Below the pieces are notes generated by a model that was not told the origin of the DNA, made no database searches, and saw only the letters and a list, made by a program, of their open reading frames with translations. A program made the translations under genes and the position numbers. A DNA stretch of 64,000 bases from Thermatribacter sp048814795. GTDB taxonomy: Bacteria; Atribacterota; Atribacteria; Atribacterales; Thermatribacteraceae. Shown piece by piece: positions 18,522 to 26,006 of this stretch. Position 1 is the first letter of the stretch. Each line of letters starts with the position of its first letter. The stretch lies in assembly GCA_048814795.1 (NCBI GenBank), contig CP184673.1, positions 1,488,001 through 1,552,000 of the forward strand, given 5' to 3'.

Positions 18522-18608
18522 AATGTAACACAAGGTAAAAATTTGTGTCAACCCGTAAACAGGAATTGAAAATTGTTCTACAACTTGTTACGATATTTTG
18601 AGAAAGGA

Positions 18609-18624
18609 GGATAACGTTTTCAAG
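18609..18624. promoter_or_regulatory. Candidate LacI-type operator at the regulator's own start
   Basis: This second copy of TAACGTTTTC sits between the AAGGAGG SD (18604-18610) and the GTG start (18624) of the LacI gene. It accounts for the unusually long 13-base SD-to-start spacing and suggests autoregulation. Confidence 0.6.
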
Positions 18625-19643
18625 TGCCTTCTATTAAGGATGTTGCCAAACTGGCTGGAGTATCTATTGCTACTGTGTCCAGGGTAATAAATAACTCAGG
18701 GAAAGTTAGCTCAGAAAAGCGTTCCCGAGTTATAGAGGCTATTGAAAAGCTCAACTATCAACCCAATTTACTGGCTCGAGGGTTGCGCCAGCAAAAGACC
18801 CGCTTGGTAGGTTGCTTGGTTCCGGATGTGGAAAATCTCGTTTTTGCCGGGTTAGCTAAGTACATCGAAGAATTTCTTTCTGTATGTGGTTACAATGTTA
18901 TTCTTTGCAATACCAACAACGATAAAAATAAAGAAAGAAGTTATCTTTCGATTTTGATCCAGAGAAAAGTAGACGGTATAATTTTTTCCAGGGTTTCTGA
19001 TGAAAGTATCCTCTTTATGTCTTCTCACCTCAAGCGGGTTCCTTATGTAGTTCTGGACAGGACTCTGGAAATAGAATTTGCACCAACAGTAAAACTCGAT
19101 AACTTTCTGGGGGGATTACTCGCTGCTCAGCACCTTGTTGAAATGGGACATCGACGTTTTGCTTGCATAACTGGCCCTTTAAAGATAAAGTTGTGCAGAG
19201 AAAGACTTGAAGGTTTTCGCGAAGGCCTTAGAATGGCGGGAATCGATTTGCGCAAGGAGTACATTTTTGAGAGTAATTTTAAAATTAGCGGCGGTAAAGA
19301 AGCTGCTCTGAAAATGCTCGCAACTGGTAATTTGCCCACCGCAGTTTTTGCACATAACGACATGATGGCGTTTGGAGCTATGCAAGTTTTTCGCGATAAA
19401 GGACTCAGCATTCCCAAAGATGTCTCAGTAGTTGGTTTTGATAATCTACCCATTTGTGAATTAGTTTCTCCTCCTCTTACTACTGTAGCGCAGCCATTTG
19501 AGAAAATGGCTTATTTGGGGGTGAAACTACTAGACAGCTTAATCAAAAATGAGGAGGTCGTCCAAAAGACGCTAGTAGTTAAGCCCTACCTGGTGACTCG
19601 CGCTTCTACTTCTCCTCCCCGCATTGAAATCAGAAGCTTATAA
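18624..19643 (+). CDS. LacI-family transcriptional regulator, divergent from ribose-type operon
   Basis: This 339-residue regulator carries the N-terminal helix-turn-helix SIKDVAKLAGVSIATVSRVI, hinge NYQPNLLARGL and an effector domain beginning TRLVGCLVPDVENLVFAGLA. The GTG start at 18624 is fixed because an in-frame stop lies 12 bases upstream. It is transcribed away from the cupin-rbs operon across a 165-base region holding two identical operator-like sequences. It most likely represses both directions until the imported sugar binds. Compared with the LacI protein at 1439-2446 it has a different effector pocket, so the two probably sense different ligands. Confidence 0.93.
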   Translation: MPSIKDVAKLAGVSIATVSRVINNSGKVSSEKRSRVIEAIEKLNYQPNLLARGLRQQKTRLVGCLVPDVENLVFAGLAKYIEEFLSVCGYNVILCNTNNDKNKERSYLSILIQRKVDGIIFSRVSDESILFMSSHLKRVPYVVLDRTLEIEFAPTVKLDNFLGGLLAAQHLVEMGHRRFACITGPLKIKLCRERLEGFREGLRMAGIDLRKEYIFESNFKISGGKEAALKMLATGNLPTAVFAHNDMMAFGAMQVFRDKGLSIPKDVSVVGFDNLPICELVSPPLTTVAQPFEKMAYLGVKLLDSLIKNEEVVQKTLVVKPYLVTRASTSPPRIEIRSL

Positions 19644-19730
19644 CTGACTTCTTCTTATCGATGACCATCAAGCCCATGGAGCACAGGCTTGCATTTTCAA
19701 ACCCGTACTCCATGGAGAGGGGCTGGTGAA

Positions 19731-21380
19731 TTATCCAAGTATTGCTTTCAGATCTTCTTGAGGAGTAGTTATGGGGATAAGGTTGAACTGGTCTTTGAGG
19801 ATGTTATATACTGCTGGTTTTACAAATGCTGGCATGCTGGGACCAAGACGAATGTTTTTTATGCCCAAGTGCAAAAGAGTTAAAAGAATTGCAACAGCTT
19901 TTTGTTCATACCACGAAAGAATCAGGGAAAGAGGCAACTCATTTACCCCTACACCAAAAGCTTCTGAAAGTGCCAGAGCAATCTGGATGGCAGAATAAGC
20001 ATCATTACATTGTCCTACATCAAGCAAACGAGGGATGCCTTCTACGGTGCCAAAGTCGAGCTTGTTAAAACGGTATTTACCGCAGGCCAGAGTGAGAATC
20101 ACGCAATCCTGGGGAACCACTTGGGCAAGTTGAGTATAGTAGTTGCGTCCTGGTTTTGCCCCATCACATCCACCTATTAAGAAAAAGTGTCTTATTTTGC
20201 CCTGCTTGACTGCTTCGATAACTTTTGGGGCAACACTCAGCACAGCATTTCTGGCAAAACCCACGGTGATTGATTTTTCAGGTTCATCTTTCTCGAATCC
20301 TGGCAAAGAGAGCGCTTTTTCGATAACTGGTGTAAAATCGCGATTGCTAATGTGTAAAACCCCTGGCCAGCCTACAGGCCCACAGGTGAAAATTCGGTCT
20401 TTGTAGCTTTCTCTCGGTTTTTGAATGCAGTTGGTGGTCATAAGGATGGCTCCCGGAAAGGCATCAAATTCTTTCTGCTGATTTTGCCATGCGCTTCCAT
20501 AGTTGCCTACGAGATGCGGATACTTTTTTAGTCCAGGATAACCGTGAGCCGGTAGCATTTCACCATGTGTGTATATATTAATGCCCTTGTCTTGGGTTTG
20601 TTGTAACAGGGCTTCGAGGTCAACCAGGTCGTGACCTGAAACTACAATAGCTTTGCCAGCCTTGGGGGTGATGCGTACTGGTGTGGGCTGGGGATGTCCG
20701 AAACGCTCAACGTGTCCGTTGTCCAAAAGCTCCATAGCCTTTAAGTTCCACTTACCTACTTCTAAAGCCTTGGAAAGCAGTTCTTCCAGAGAGGAGTTTT
20801 CGTAAGTTAGAAAATCCAGGGTTTCATAAAAGAAGTTGTATAGCTCCTGGTCCTCTTTACCAAGGATCTGAGCGTGGTGAGCATAGGCTGCAATCCCTTT
20901 CAGACCGTAAAGAACACAGTGTTTAGCTCCGGCAATTTCTTCGCCGAGGTTCTCTATGTCTTTTTCAAGACTGACTTGCTCCCCTTGTCTAACCATTTCT
21001 GAAGTGTCCCAGTTTTCCTGAACCACGAATTTAGCTGGTCCTTCTAAGTTTTCCGGAGTGATACCCTGTTTTTTACAAGATTCCTCATAGAGTTTTCGCG
21101 CTCGCTCTTTTAATATGCTTGCTTTTTTGATTCTTTCTGCAAGTTGTTGGGAATCAAAATCGACGTTGGTAAGAGTTGCAAAGAGCGCTTCTAAAGCAAA
21201 ATGATCAATTTCAGGGTCCTGTAAACCGCTTTTTCGCGTTCTCGATAGGTACTGCCCTATTCCTTCCAGCACGTACACCAGCAAGTCCTGTAAGGCTGCT
21301 ACTTCTGGATCTTTGCCACAAACACCAAACGCTGTGCATCCTGTACCTTGTGCCGTTTGTTCACATTGATAACAGAACAA
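19731..21380 (-). CDS. hcp: Hybrid cluster protein (hydroxylamine reductase / NO-detoxifying)
   Basis: This 549-residue protein is full length for Hcp, the iron-sulfur-oxygen hybrid cluster protein of anaerobes. N-terminal cysteines 3, 6, 15 and 21 (CYQCEQTAQGTGCTAFGVC) bind the cubane cluster with class I spacing. Hybrid-cluster ligand motifs are visible as GGCDGAKPGRNYYT, LACGKYRFNKLDFG and LDVGQCNDAYSA. It probably acts in the cytoplasm on hydroxylamine or nitric oxide. Start is TTG 21380 behind GGAGGTGA. It lies 6 bases after an Rrf2 regulator on the same strand, so it forms a nitrosative-stress operon. Confidence 0.96.
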   Translation of the reverse strand: MFCYQCEQTAQGTGCTAFGVCGKDPEVAALQDLLVYVLEGIGQYLSRTRKSGLQDPEIDHFALEALFATLTNVDFDSQQLAERIKKASILKERARKLYEESCKKQGITPENLEGPAKFVVQENWDTSEMVRQGEQVSLEKDIENLGEEIAGAKHCVLYGLKGIAAYAHHAQILGKEDQELYNFFYETLDFLTYENSSLEELLSKALEVGKWNLKAMELLDNGHVERFGHPQPTPVRITPKAGKAIVVSGHDLVDLEALLQQTQDKGINIYTHGEMLPAHGYPGLKKYPHLVGNYGSAWQNQQKEFDAFPGAILMTTNCIQKPRESYKDRIFTCGPVGWPGVLHISNRDFTPVIEKALSLPGFEKDEPEKSITVGFARNAVLSVAPKVIEAVKQGKIRHFFLIGGCDGAKPGRNYYTQLAQVVPQDCVILTLACGKYRFNKLDFGTVEGIPRLLDVGQCNDAYSAIQIALALSEAFGVGVNELPLSLILSWYEQKAVAILLTLLHLGIKNIRLGPSMPAFVKPAVYNILKDQFNLIPITTPQEDLKAILG

Positions 21381-21386
21381 ATTAAT

Positions 21387-21806
21387 TCACCTCCCATTAT
21401 TTTTAGACTTAAAATCGGCAAGGGAATGCGATGAGAAAAAATCACCAAAGATGCTTCCCATTTCGCCGATCAAGTTACCCATTATGCATCTTTTAAAAGG
21501 ACATTCCTTTTTGGACAACAAACAGATATTTGGGTTGAATTTACCTTCTATGGCCTCATATATTTCAAGGAGGTTTATTTCGTGAGGTTTTTTGGCAAGT
21601 GTTACCCCTCCACTTGGTCCTCGTTTTGAAAGGATAAGACCCGCTTTGTGAAGTCTTTGAAGTACTTTCGCCAGATGGTTTTTGGAGACTCCTATTTCGG
21701 AGGCCAAATCAGCGGTTTGTTGTGGTTCTGGGTAAGCTTGAGCAATTTTAATCATGCTGTGCAAAGCTATTGAAGTTGCTTCTTGCATTTTGAAAGGATG
21801 CGCCAC
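21387..21806 (-). CDS. Rrf2-family regulator, NsrR/IscR-like, with three cluster cysteines
   Basis: This 139-residue regulator has a winged helix (QQTADLASEIGVSKNHLAKVL, the recognition region, quoted here as the motif only) and RGPSGGVTLAK as the wing. Cysteines 95, 102 and 107 (C-x6-C-x4-C) are where NsrR and IscR bind an iron-sulfur cluster. Start is GTG 21806 behind AGGTGA; the ATG two bases upstream is out of frame. It directly precedes hcp, and a perfect 11-base inverted repeat overlaps the operon promoter. NO-sensing autorepression is the natural reading. Confidence 0.92.
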   Translation of the reverse strand: MAHPFKMQEATSIALHSMIKIAQAYPEPQQTADLASEIGVSKNHLAKVLQRLHKAGLILSKRGPSGGVTLAKKPHEINLLEIYEAIEGKFNPNICLLSKKECPFKRCIMGNLIGEMGSIFGDFFSSHSLADFKSKNNGR

Positions 21807-21820
21807 ATGTTCTCACCTCT

Positions 21821-21856
21821 TTTAAGCATTTTAATACTTAAATGCTTAAATTGCAA
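21821..21856 (-). promoter_or_regulatory. rrf2-hcp promoter overlapped by a perfect palindromic operator
   Basis: On the minus strand TTGCAA (21851-21856) and TAAAAT (21828-21833) are separated by 17 bases. The inverted repeat TTTAAGCATTT-N8-AAATGCTTAAA (21821-21831 and 21840-21850) covers the -10 box and spacer. Its geometry and AT-rich arms fit an Rrf2/NsrR-type operator. Confidence 0.8.
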
Positions 21857-22292
21857 GATACTTTCAAAAAGATTTCTGAATTTTTTTCCGGGGTGATCAT
21901 CCCCTGGGCTAGGGAAGAGAGGAAATGGGCCGTATGATATCTTGCGAGCTTTGAAGTTCAAACGGATGCTCAGTAAGGCATTACTACCTGCAAGCTCAAA
22001 AGTATAAGTTTCTTCTCTCCGCCCTTGTCTCCGAAACCGCAAAGCAAAAGCAATGTTCCAGGAAATCTATAACCACATCCCAGTTATGCAAGAAGTGGTG
22101 AGTGCCCTGCCTACGACCATCAAAGCATTAACCTAGGATATGTCCTGGGTTCCTGTGATATGAAAAACTGCAATCTGGATGAGTGAGGAAAAAGAGGATA
22201 GATCAGGAAATGGAGAGAGTTTTCAAAAATATTCCTACAAATAAGTTGACGCTACCCTCAAGAGTGCTTTTCTATACAGAAAGGGACTCCTA
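21857..22292. other. Intergenic region without a recognisable gene
   Basis: No gene can be supported here. Short open stretches exist on both strands. One rightward frame reads QSINLGYVLGSCDMKNCNLDE before a stop at about 22176, which looks protein-like but was not recognised. Given the broken genes that follow, this may be further debris. Confidence 0.4.
22246..22275 (+). promoter_or_regulatory. Possible rightward promoter
   Basis: TTGACG (22246-22251) and TTCTAT (22270-22275) stand 18 bases apart, ahead of the broken PsbP-like gene and the PIG-L gene. The -35 match is good and the -10 moderate. Confidence 0.4.
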
Positions 22293-22323
22293 ATGATAAA
22301 ATATCCCCGGAGAGAAAGAAAAA

Positions 22324-22890
22324 TGGAGAAAAAATGGTCGGTAGTTTTCACGATTATCATCGCTTCTCCTTTCCTGAGCGGTTTCTCTCAATGGTTCATG
22401 GCCGCCACGCAGGAAATACTGGTCGTCTTTACCGCTTATCTTCTTCTATTGCCAGTTTCAGCCTCCAGATTCCGGAAAACTGGGCAATTGAAAATCCACC
22501 CTACTCTCCAATCCATACCTTATTTTTGCAGCCTGGAATACTGAAATGCAGGTCAAAGTCACCCTGGAGTACAGGAACTCTGAGTCTCTGGAAAAGTTCA
22601 GAGAGGTAGCTCAGGATTTAATATACGATGACATTACCATCTTTCAGAGAGTAACCATTACTGGAGAAGGAAAGACCACCGTCAACCGCTCACCCACTTA
22701 CTGGCTTGATTATCTCTTTCCAGGCGAGAAAGGGAAGATACAAGATAGGCTTTATCTTTCTTCCTGTCATCAGGGATTTTACCGGATTATTTGCCTCTCT
22801 TCTCGGAAAAACTTCAATCAATATTTACCGAACCTGGAACGTACCATCCAGAGTTTTACCTTTGTGACCAGTAGAAACACGGGGTCATGA
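22324..22890 (+). pseudogene. PsbP/DcrB-like exported protein, broken in three frames
   Basis: Three consecutive reading frames join into one plausible small exported protein. The first has a signal peptide (MEKKWSVVFTIIIASPFLSG, start ATG 22324). The second carries SFSLQIPENWAIENPPYSP. The third, from about 22546, carries VTLEYRNSESLEKFREVAQ and ends with RTIQSFTF. The order (signal peptide, beta strand with PENW, a middle segment, then terminal SF-F) matches PsbP/DcrB-like (DUF1795-type) domains. Both junctions require the same kind of -1 shift. The TGA overlaps the ATG of the PIG-L gene, so the two were once an operon. Family assignment is tentative. Confidence 0.55.
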
Positions 22891-24329
22891 TATACAGAAG
22901 AAAAGACAGGAATAAAAATGTTCATCGCCAGCACTTCTATAGAGTATTCACTCTCTGTACGGTTGCCGTTATAATCCTGCTACATTTCTTTTGGGAAAAA
23001 AGTGGTAGTGGAGTTGGGTTTCCCGCTTTTCAAAAAGCTTACGCCGAGAGGGTTCATAACTTTTCTTTCAGCCCTTCAGACACCATCCTCATTGTTGCTC
23101 CCCACTGTGACGATGAAGTCCTGAGCTCGGGAGGGCTCATTTACGATGCTCGAAGCCAGGGAACCAAAGTGTACGTGATAGTGGTCACCAATGGTGACGC
23201 CTTCCGGGTCTTCTGGACCAGAACCAAAAAGGCGGTAAAGCTGGGTTACCGTCGACAGAAAGAATCCATTGCCGCTTTGCAAACCCTGGGTGTTCCTCGA
23301 GAAAACATCTTCTTCCTGGGGTATCCAGACCAGGGCCTTGCGCTTCTGTGGACAGACCACTGGTCTTTTGCCAATCCGTATTTCTCCCGTTTTACCAGGA
23401 ACTGGATGGACCCTTACTTCACTAGCTACCGCCCGGGTAGCCCCTACTCAGGAGAGAACCTGGCTTTAGAGCTGGAGAATATTATTTCCCAAATCCAGCC
23501 GACCATCATCATCACCGCTTCCCCTTTTGATAGACATCCCGACCACTGGGCCACGTATGCCTTTACCATGTACGTCTTAGAAAAACTGCGCCTCAGAGGT
23601 GCTCCGTCACACGAACCCCGGGTATACTGGTACTTAGTCCACTACGGGGTCTGGCCCTATGCTTTTGGATTTCGCCCCAAAGCCTTGCTTTTACCACCAC
23701 CGCCTTTGTGCTTACTGCAGTTTGACTGGCAACTCTATTTCCCGTCCTCTTCTGCCAATTTTGCCAAAATGAGAGCCATCCGGAAGTACCGGAGCCAATC
23801 ACCTGTGAGAGAACATCTTTTAAGTTTTGTTCGCAAAAACGAGCTCTTCGGACAAAACCCGGTTATTAAAATTCCCAGCATTACCGTCCCCATCGACATC
23901 GACGGCAAAGTTGAGGAATGGCCTTCCTCAATCACCCGGTATGTAGAGCCACAGAGGGGGGAAATATGGAAGAGAAGCCCCTCTTTCTCCAGCTTCATGG
24001 CGGCCAGAGATTCTACGAATTTTTATCTTGCCCTCTTTTTGAAAAAACCCATTTCTCAAAAGGATGTTTATACTTTTTTTCTCTACCCCGTAACGGCTCT
24101 TGATGAAAGCCAAGGTTTTGTCCAGAACGTGCATTTTTCGCTGCAACAGAAAGGTTCAAAGACCATCTTATCGCATTCTGCCATAACGGCAACAACCAGA
24201 GGAAATGCTATAGAAATCACCATTCCCCTTGAGCTCCTACACCACTCTCCGAGTCTCTTTTTCCATGCCGAAATCCGGAGAAAGAAAAAAATTATCGGGA
24301 AAACGAGCTGGTATCTCCTGCATTTTTAG
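22887..24329 (+). CDS. Exported PIG-L family deacetylase with C-terminal domain
   Basis: This 480-residue protein begins with a membrane anchor or signal (FTLCTVAVIILLHFFWEK, about residues 21-38). A LmbE/PIG-L N-acetylglucosaminyl deacetylase domain follows. The zinc motif is APHCDDE (H73, D75, D76) and the later motif HPDHWATYAF supplies the third ligand. From about residue 330 a beta-rich segment opens with VPIDIDGKVEEW, as in CBM9-like domains. Together these suggest deacetylation of an extracytoplasmic amino sugar or glycan. It overlaps the stop of the broken upstream gene by four bases, and a ligase pseudogene follows it. The reading frame itself is intact. Confidence 0.85.
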   Translation: MIYRRKDRNKNVHRQHFYRVFTLCTVAVIILLHFFWEKSGSGVGFPAFQKAYAERVHNFSFSPSDTILIVAPHCDDEVLSSGGLIYDARSQGTKVYVIVVTNGDAFRVFWTRTKKAVKLGYRRQKESIAALQTLGVPRENIFFLGYPDQGLALLWTDHWSFANPYFSRFTRNWMDPYFTSYRPGSPYSGENLALELENIISQIQPTIIITASPFDRHPDHWATYAFTMYVLEKLRLRGAPSHEPRVYWYLVHYGVWPYAFGFRPKALLLPPPPLCLLQFDWQLYFPSSSANFAKMRAIRKYRSQSPVREHLLSFVRKNELFGQNPVIKIPSITVPIDIDGKVEEWPSSITRYVEPQRGEIWKRSPSFSSFMAARDSTNFYLALFLKKPISQKDVYTFFLYPVTALDESQGFVQNVHFSLQQKGSKTILSHSAITATTRGNAIEITIPLELLHHSPSLFFHAEIRRKKKIIGKTSWYLLHF

Positions 24330-24379
24330 TAGAACAGAGCCAAAAAGAGGTGCACATTTATGGACCGTAAGATCAAAGC

Positions 24380-24743
24380 GGCGTTCATCCCCTCCTTTAC
24401 GGTCCTCTGGGTGAGGACGAAACTACTCAGGGAATGTTGAAATTAATGCACGTCCCCTCTGTGGGAGTGGGGTTCTGGGCTTGGCCATTGGCATGAGCAA
24501 AGAAACCACTACAAGGCCACTCCGGGGAGCACACCGGTGGCGAATTTCCTGCAGTGAATTTCCTCGGCACCCATTCTCCTTTAGATCTTTCTTTTCAGGA
24601 AGCGGCGAAACGAACAGGTTTGCCCTTCTTCGTTAAACCTGCTAATCTGAACTCATCGACAGGTATCAGCAAGGTAGAAAGGAGGAAGAGCTCCTTCCGG
24701 CCTTCCAAAACGTTTTTCAGTATGACAAGAAATCGAGTGTTTA
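24380..24743 (+). pseudogene. ddl: D-alanine-D-alanine ligase remnant (fragment, at least three frameshifts)
   Basis: Successive frames spell the central part of Ddl in order. HPLLYGPLGEDETTQGML (from 24386) corresponds to the LHG-x-x-GEDG ATP-grasp region. GVLGLAIGMSKE (from about 24472) corresponds to the family's GVL-x-SA-x-x-MDK segment. LPFFVKPANLNSSTGISKV (from about 24630) is the hallmark VKPA-x-x-GSS-x-GISKV loop. EEELLPAFQNVFQYDKKS (to about 24740) is the following helix. Frame changes occur near 24470, between 24480 and 24550, and near 24677. The N-terminal and C-terminal thirds are missing. It is non-functional debris, and a working Ddl must be encoded elsewhere. Confidence 0.85.
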
Positions 24744-24796
24744 GATCTGGGGAACGATAACCCCGTAGTTTCCATTCATCCCTGGGTGAAAACGTC

Positions 24797-24824
24797 TTGA
24801 CAAAGCTTTGTTCCGTGATATATT
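24797..24824 (+). promoter_or_regulatory. Promoter of tRNA-Leu
   Basis: TTGACA (24797-24802) and TATATT (24819-24824) have 16-base spacing and lie 11 bases before the tRNA 5' end. Confidence 0.75.
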
Positions 24825-24835
24825 TATGAATGCGT

Positions 24836-24922
24836 GCCGAAGTGGCGGAAATGGCAGACGCGCTGGAATCAGGATCCAGTGGGTGAAAACCCGTGGGGGT
24901 TCAACTCCCCCCTTCGGCACCA
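24836..24922 (+). tRNA. tRNA-Leu (anticodon CAG)
   Basis: This is an 87-base class II tRNA. The acceptor arms are GCCGAAG and CTTCGGC with discriminator A and encoded CCA. The anticodon arm CTGGA-ATCAGGA-TCCAG places CAG at 34-36. The long variable arm (TGGGTGAAAACCC region) is typical of leucine tRNA, and the T loop is TTCAACT. It reads CUG codons. Confidence 0.97.
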
Positions 24923-25080
24923 AATAGTGGTTTTTTGAGAAACAAGCTCCAAGTTTTTAAAAAGCGTTCACTCAACCTCGGTTTTCTTTATTAGGGTTTT
25001 AGAGTAGATAGAACCTTCCAGAGTTTTTAGTCTTTGGGGGCTTTGTAAAGGTTAGTTTTTAACTATCAACCTTTAATGCG

Positions 25081-25118
25081 TAATCTTCAAAAAATGCAAT
25101 AATCTTCAAAAAATGCAA
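25081..25118 (+). repeat. Perfect tandem duplication of 19 bases
   Basis: TAATCTTCAAAAAATGCAA occurs twice without a gap (25081-25099 and 25100-25118), just ahead of the SD of the lipoprotein gene. It lies in the probable leader or promoter region. Confidence 0.9.
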
Positions 25119-25145
25119 AATGCTGAGTTTTTCTCTGGAGGGCAT

Positions 25146-25871
25146 ATGAAAAAAGCTTTGTTTGTTGTGGTCGTAGTTTTGGGTCTGGTGTTTTTTTCTG
25201 GTTGCAGATGGTTTGCCGATAATCCAATGTTTCCCACGGCTAAGCTAAGCATCGAAATGGAAATTCTTGACGAAGATGGTTCCCCAATCGAAACAGGTTC
25301 AGTTGGCGTTATTTCAAGAACTACTCTGGAATTTCAGAGCAGTACCAGTTCCAGTTTTACTCAAGCTTCAAGCCAGGCAGTGACTACAAGCACACAGGAA
25401 GGAACTGAGGAAGAATCAACTGAGTCCCAGGCTATTTCTTACACTGATACTTCTCTAACTAACCAGGAAATATCGATCACTTTTGCTCGCTCGGTTAAAT
25501 TCACTTTTTATCCCCTTAATAAGGTAGGTGCTGAAATCACCCGATGCCGTATATACTATTATGATGCACAGGGTAATCTTATTCCCTCTCTGGAGCGCTC
25601 CTTCTTAGTTTATATCCTGGTTCCACCCCTGCAGGACGAAGGCTCGGAAGGAGTGTCATGGACTGTAGAAATTTTCTCAAGTGATGTAGAAAATTATCTT
25701 TTCTCGCACAATATAACCACGGGTCAAGCCCTGCTTGTATTTGAGGGAGAAGACAATGCCGGTCATGAGGTTTCTTACCGTGCATCGGTCAATATTTCAG
25801 CAGCCATGCCCGATTTTGAGGTAGAAGTTCCTGAAGCCAGCGGTTTTTCTACTTGTCAGAGTTGTCAATAA
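25146..25871 (+). CDS. Lipoprotein of unknown function
   Basis: This 241-residue protein starts at ATG 25146 behind GGAGG; an earlier in-frame ATG at 25113 has no SD. The signal is lipoprotein type (KKALFVVVVVLGLVFFSGC) with the lipid cysteine at about residue 20. A serine/threonine/glutamine-rich low-complexity segment (about 60-90) separates two beta-rich parts. It ends in a cysteine pair, TCQSCQ. The beta-rich portion resembles surface Ig-like proteins but no family is recognised. It is monocistronic, ended by the palindrome at 25963-26000. Confidence 0.8.
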   Translation: MKKALFVVVVVLGLVFFSGCRWFADNPMFPTAKLSIEMEILDEDGSPIETGSVGVISRTTLEFQSSTSSSFTQASSQAVTTSTQEGTEEESTESQAISYTDTSLTNQEISITFARSVKFTFYPLNKVGAEITRCRIYYYDAQGNLIPSLERSFLVYILVPPLQDEGSEGVSWTVEIFSSDVENYLFSHNITTGQALLVFEGEDNAGHEVSYRASVNISAAMPDFEVEVPEASGFSTCQSCQ

Positions 25872-25962
25872 GAGTGACCTGAGCTTTTTGGAAGAACAAT
25901 AATCAATCGCTTTTTACTATTGAAAGTTTTACAAAGTTAAACTGCAAGGTGCTTTCTACACC

Positions 25963-26000
25963 AAAAGGCCTGGGTGTTGTGCACAACACCCAGGCCTTTT
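25963..26000. terminator. Bidirectional terminator, perfect 38-base palindrome
   Basis: AAAAGGCCTGGGTGTTGTGC is followed by its exact reverse complement, so A-runs and T-runs flank the stem on both strands. It lies between the convergent lipoprotein gene and the aldolase gene (stop at 26007). Confidence 0.93.
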
Positions 26001-26006
26001 TGATAA

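Noticed and set aside
19677..19714. Hairpin CCATGGAG/CTCCATGG between the LacI gene and hcp
   Set aside because: Eight-base stem with a long loop of about 20 bases and no U-tract; too weak to call a terminator.
21767..22042. 91-codon leftward ORF upstream of rrf2
   Set aside because: It overlaps the rrf2 start out of frame and runs through the operator/promoter; it has no SD and no homology cues.
24741..24923. Leftward 60-codon ORF across tRNA-Leu
   Set aside because: It is the antisense of the tRNA gene; such frames commonly give spurious ORFs.
25081..25118. CRISPR-like array
   Set aside because: Only two copies, with no spacer between them; no cas gene or other array was seen anywhere in the window.
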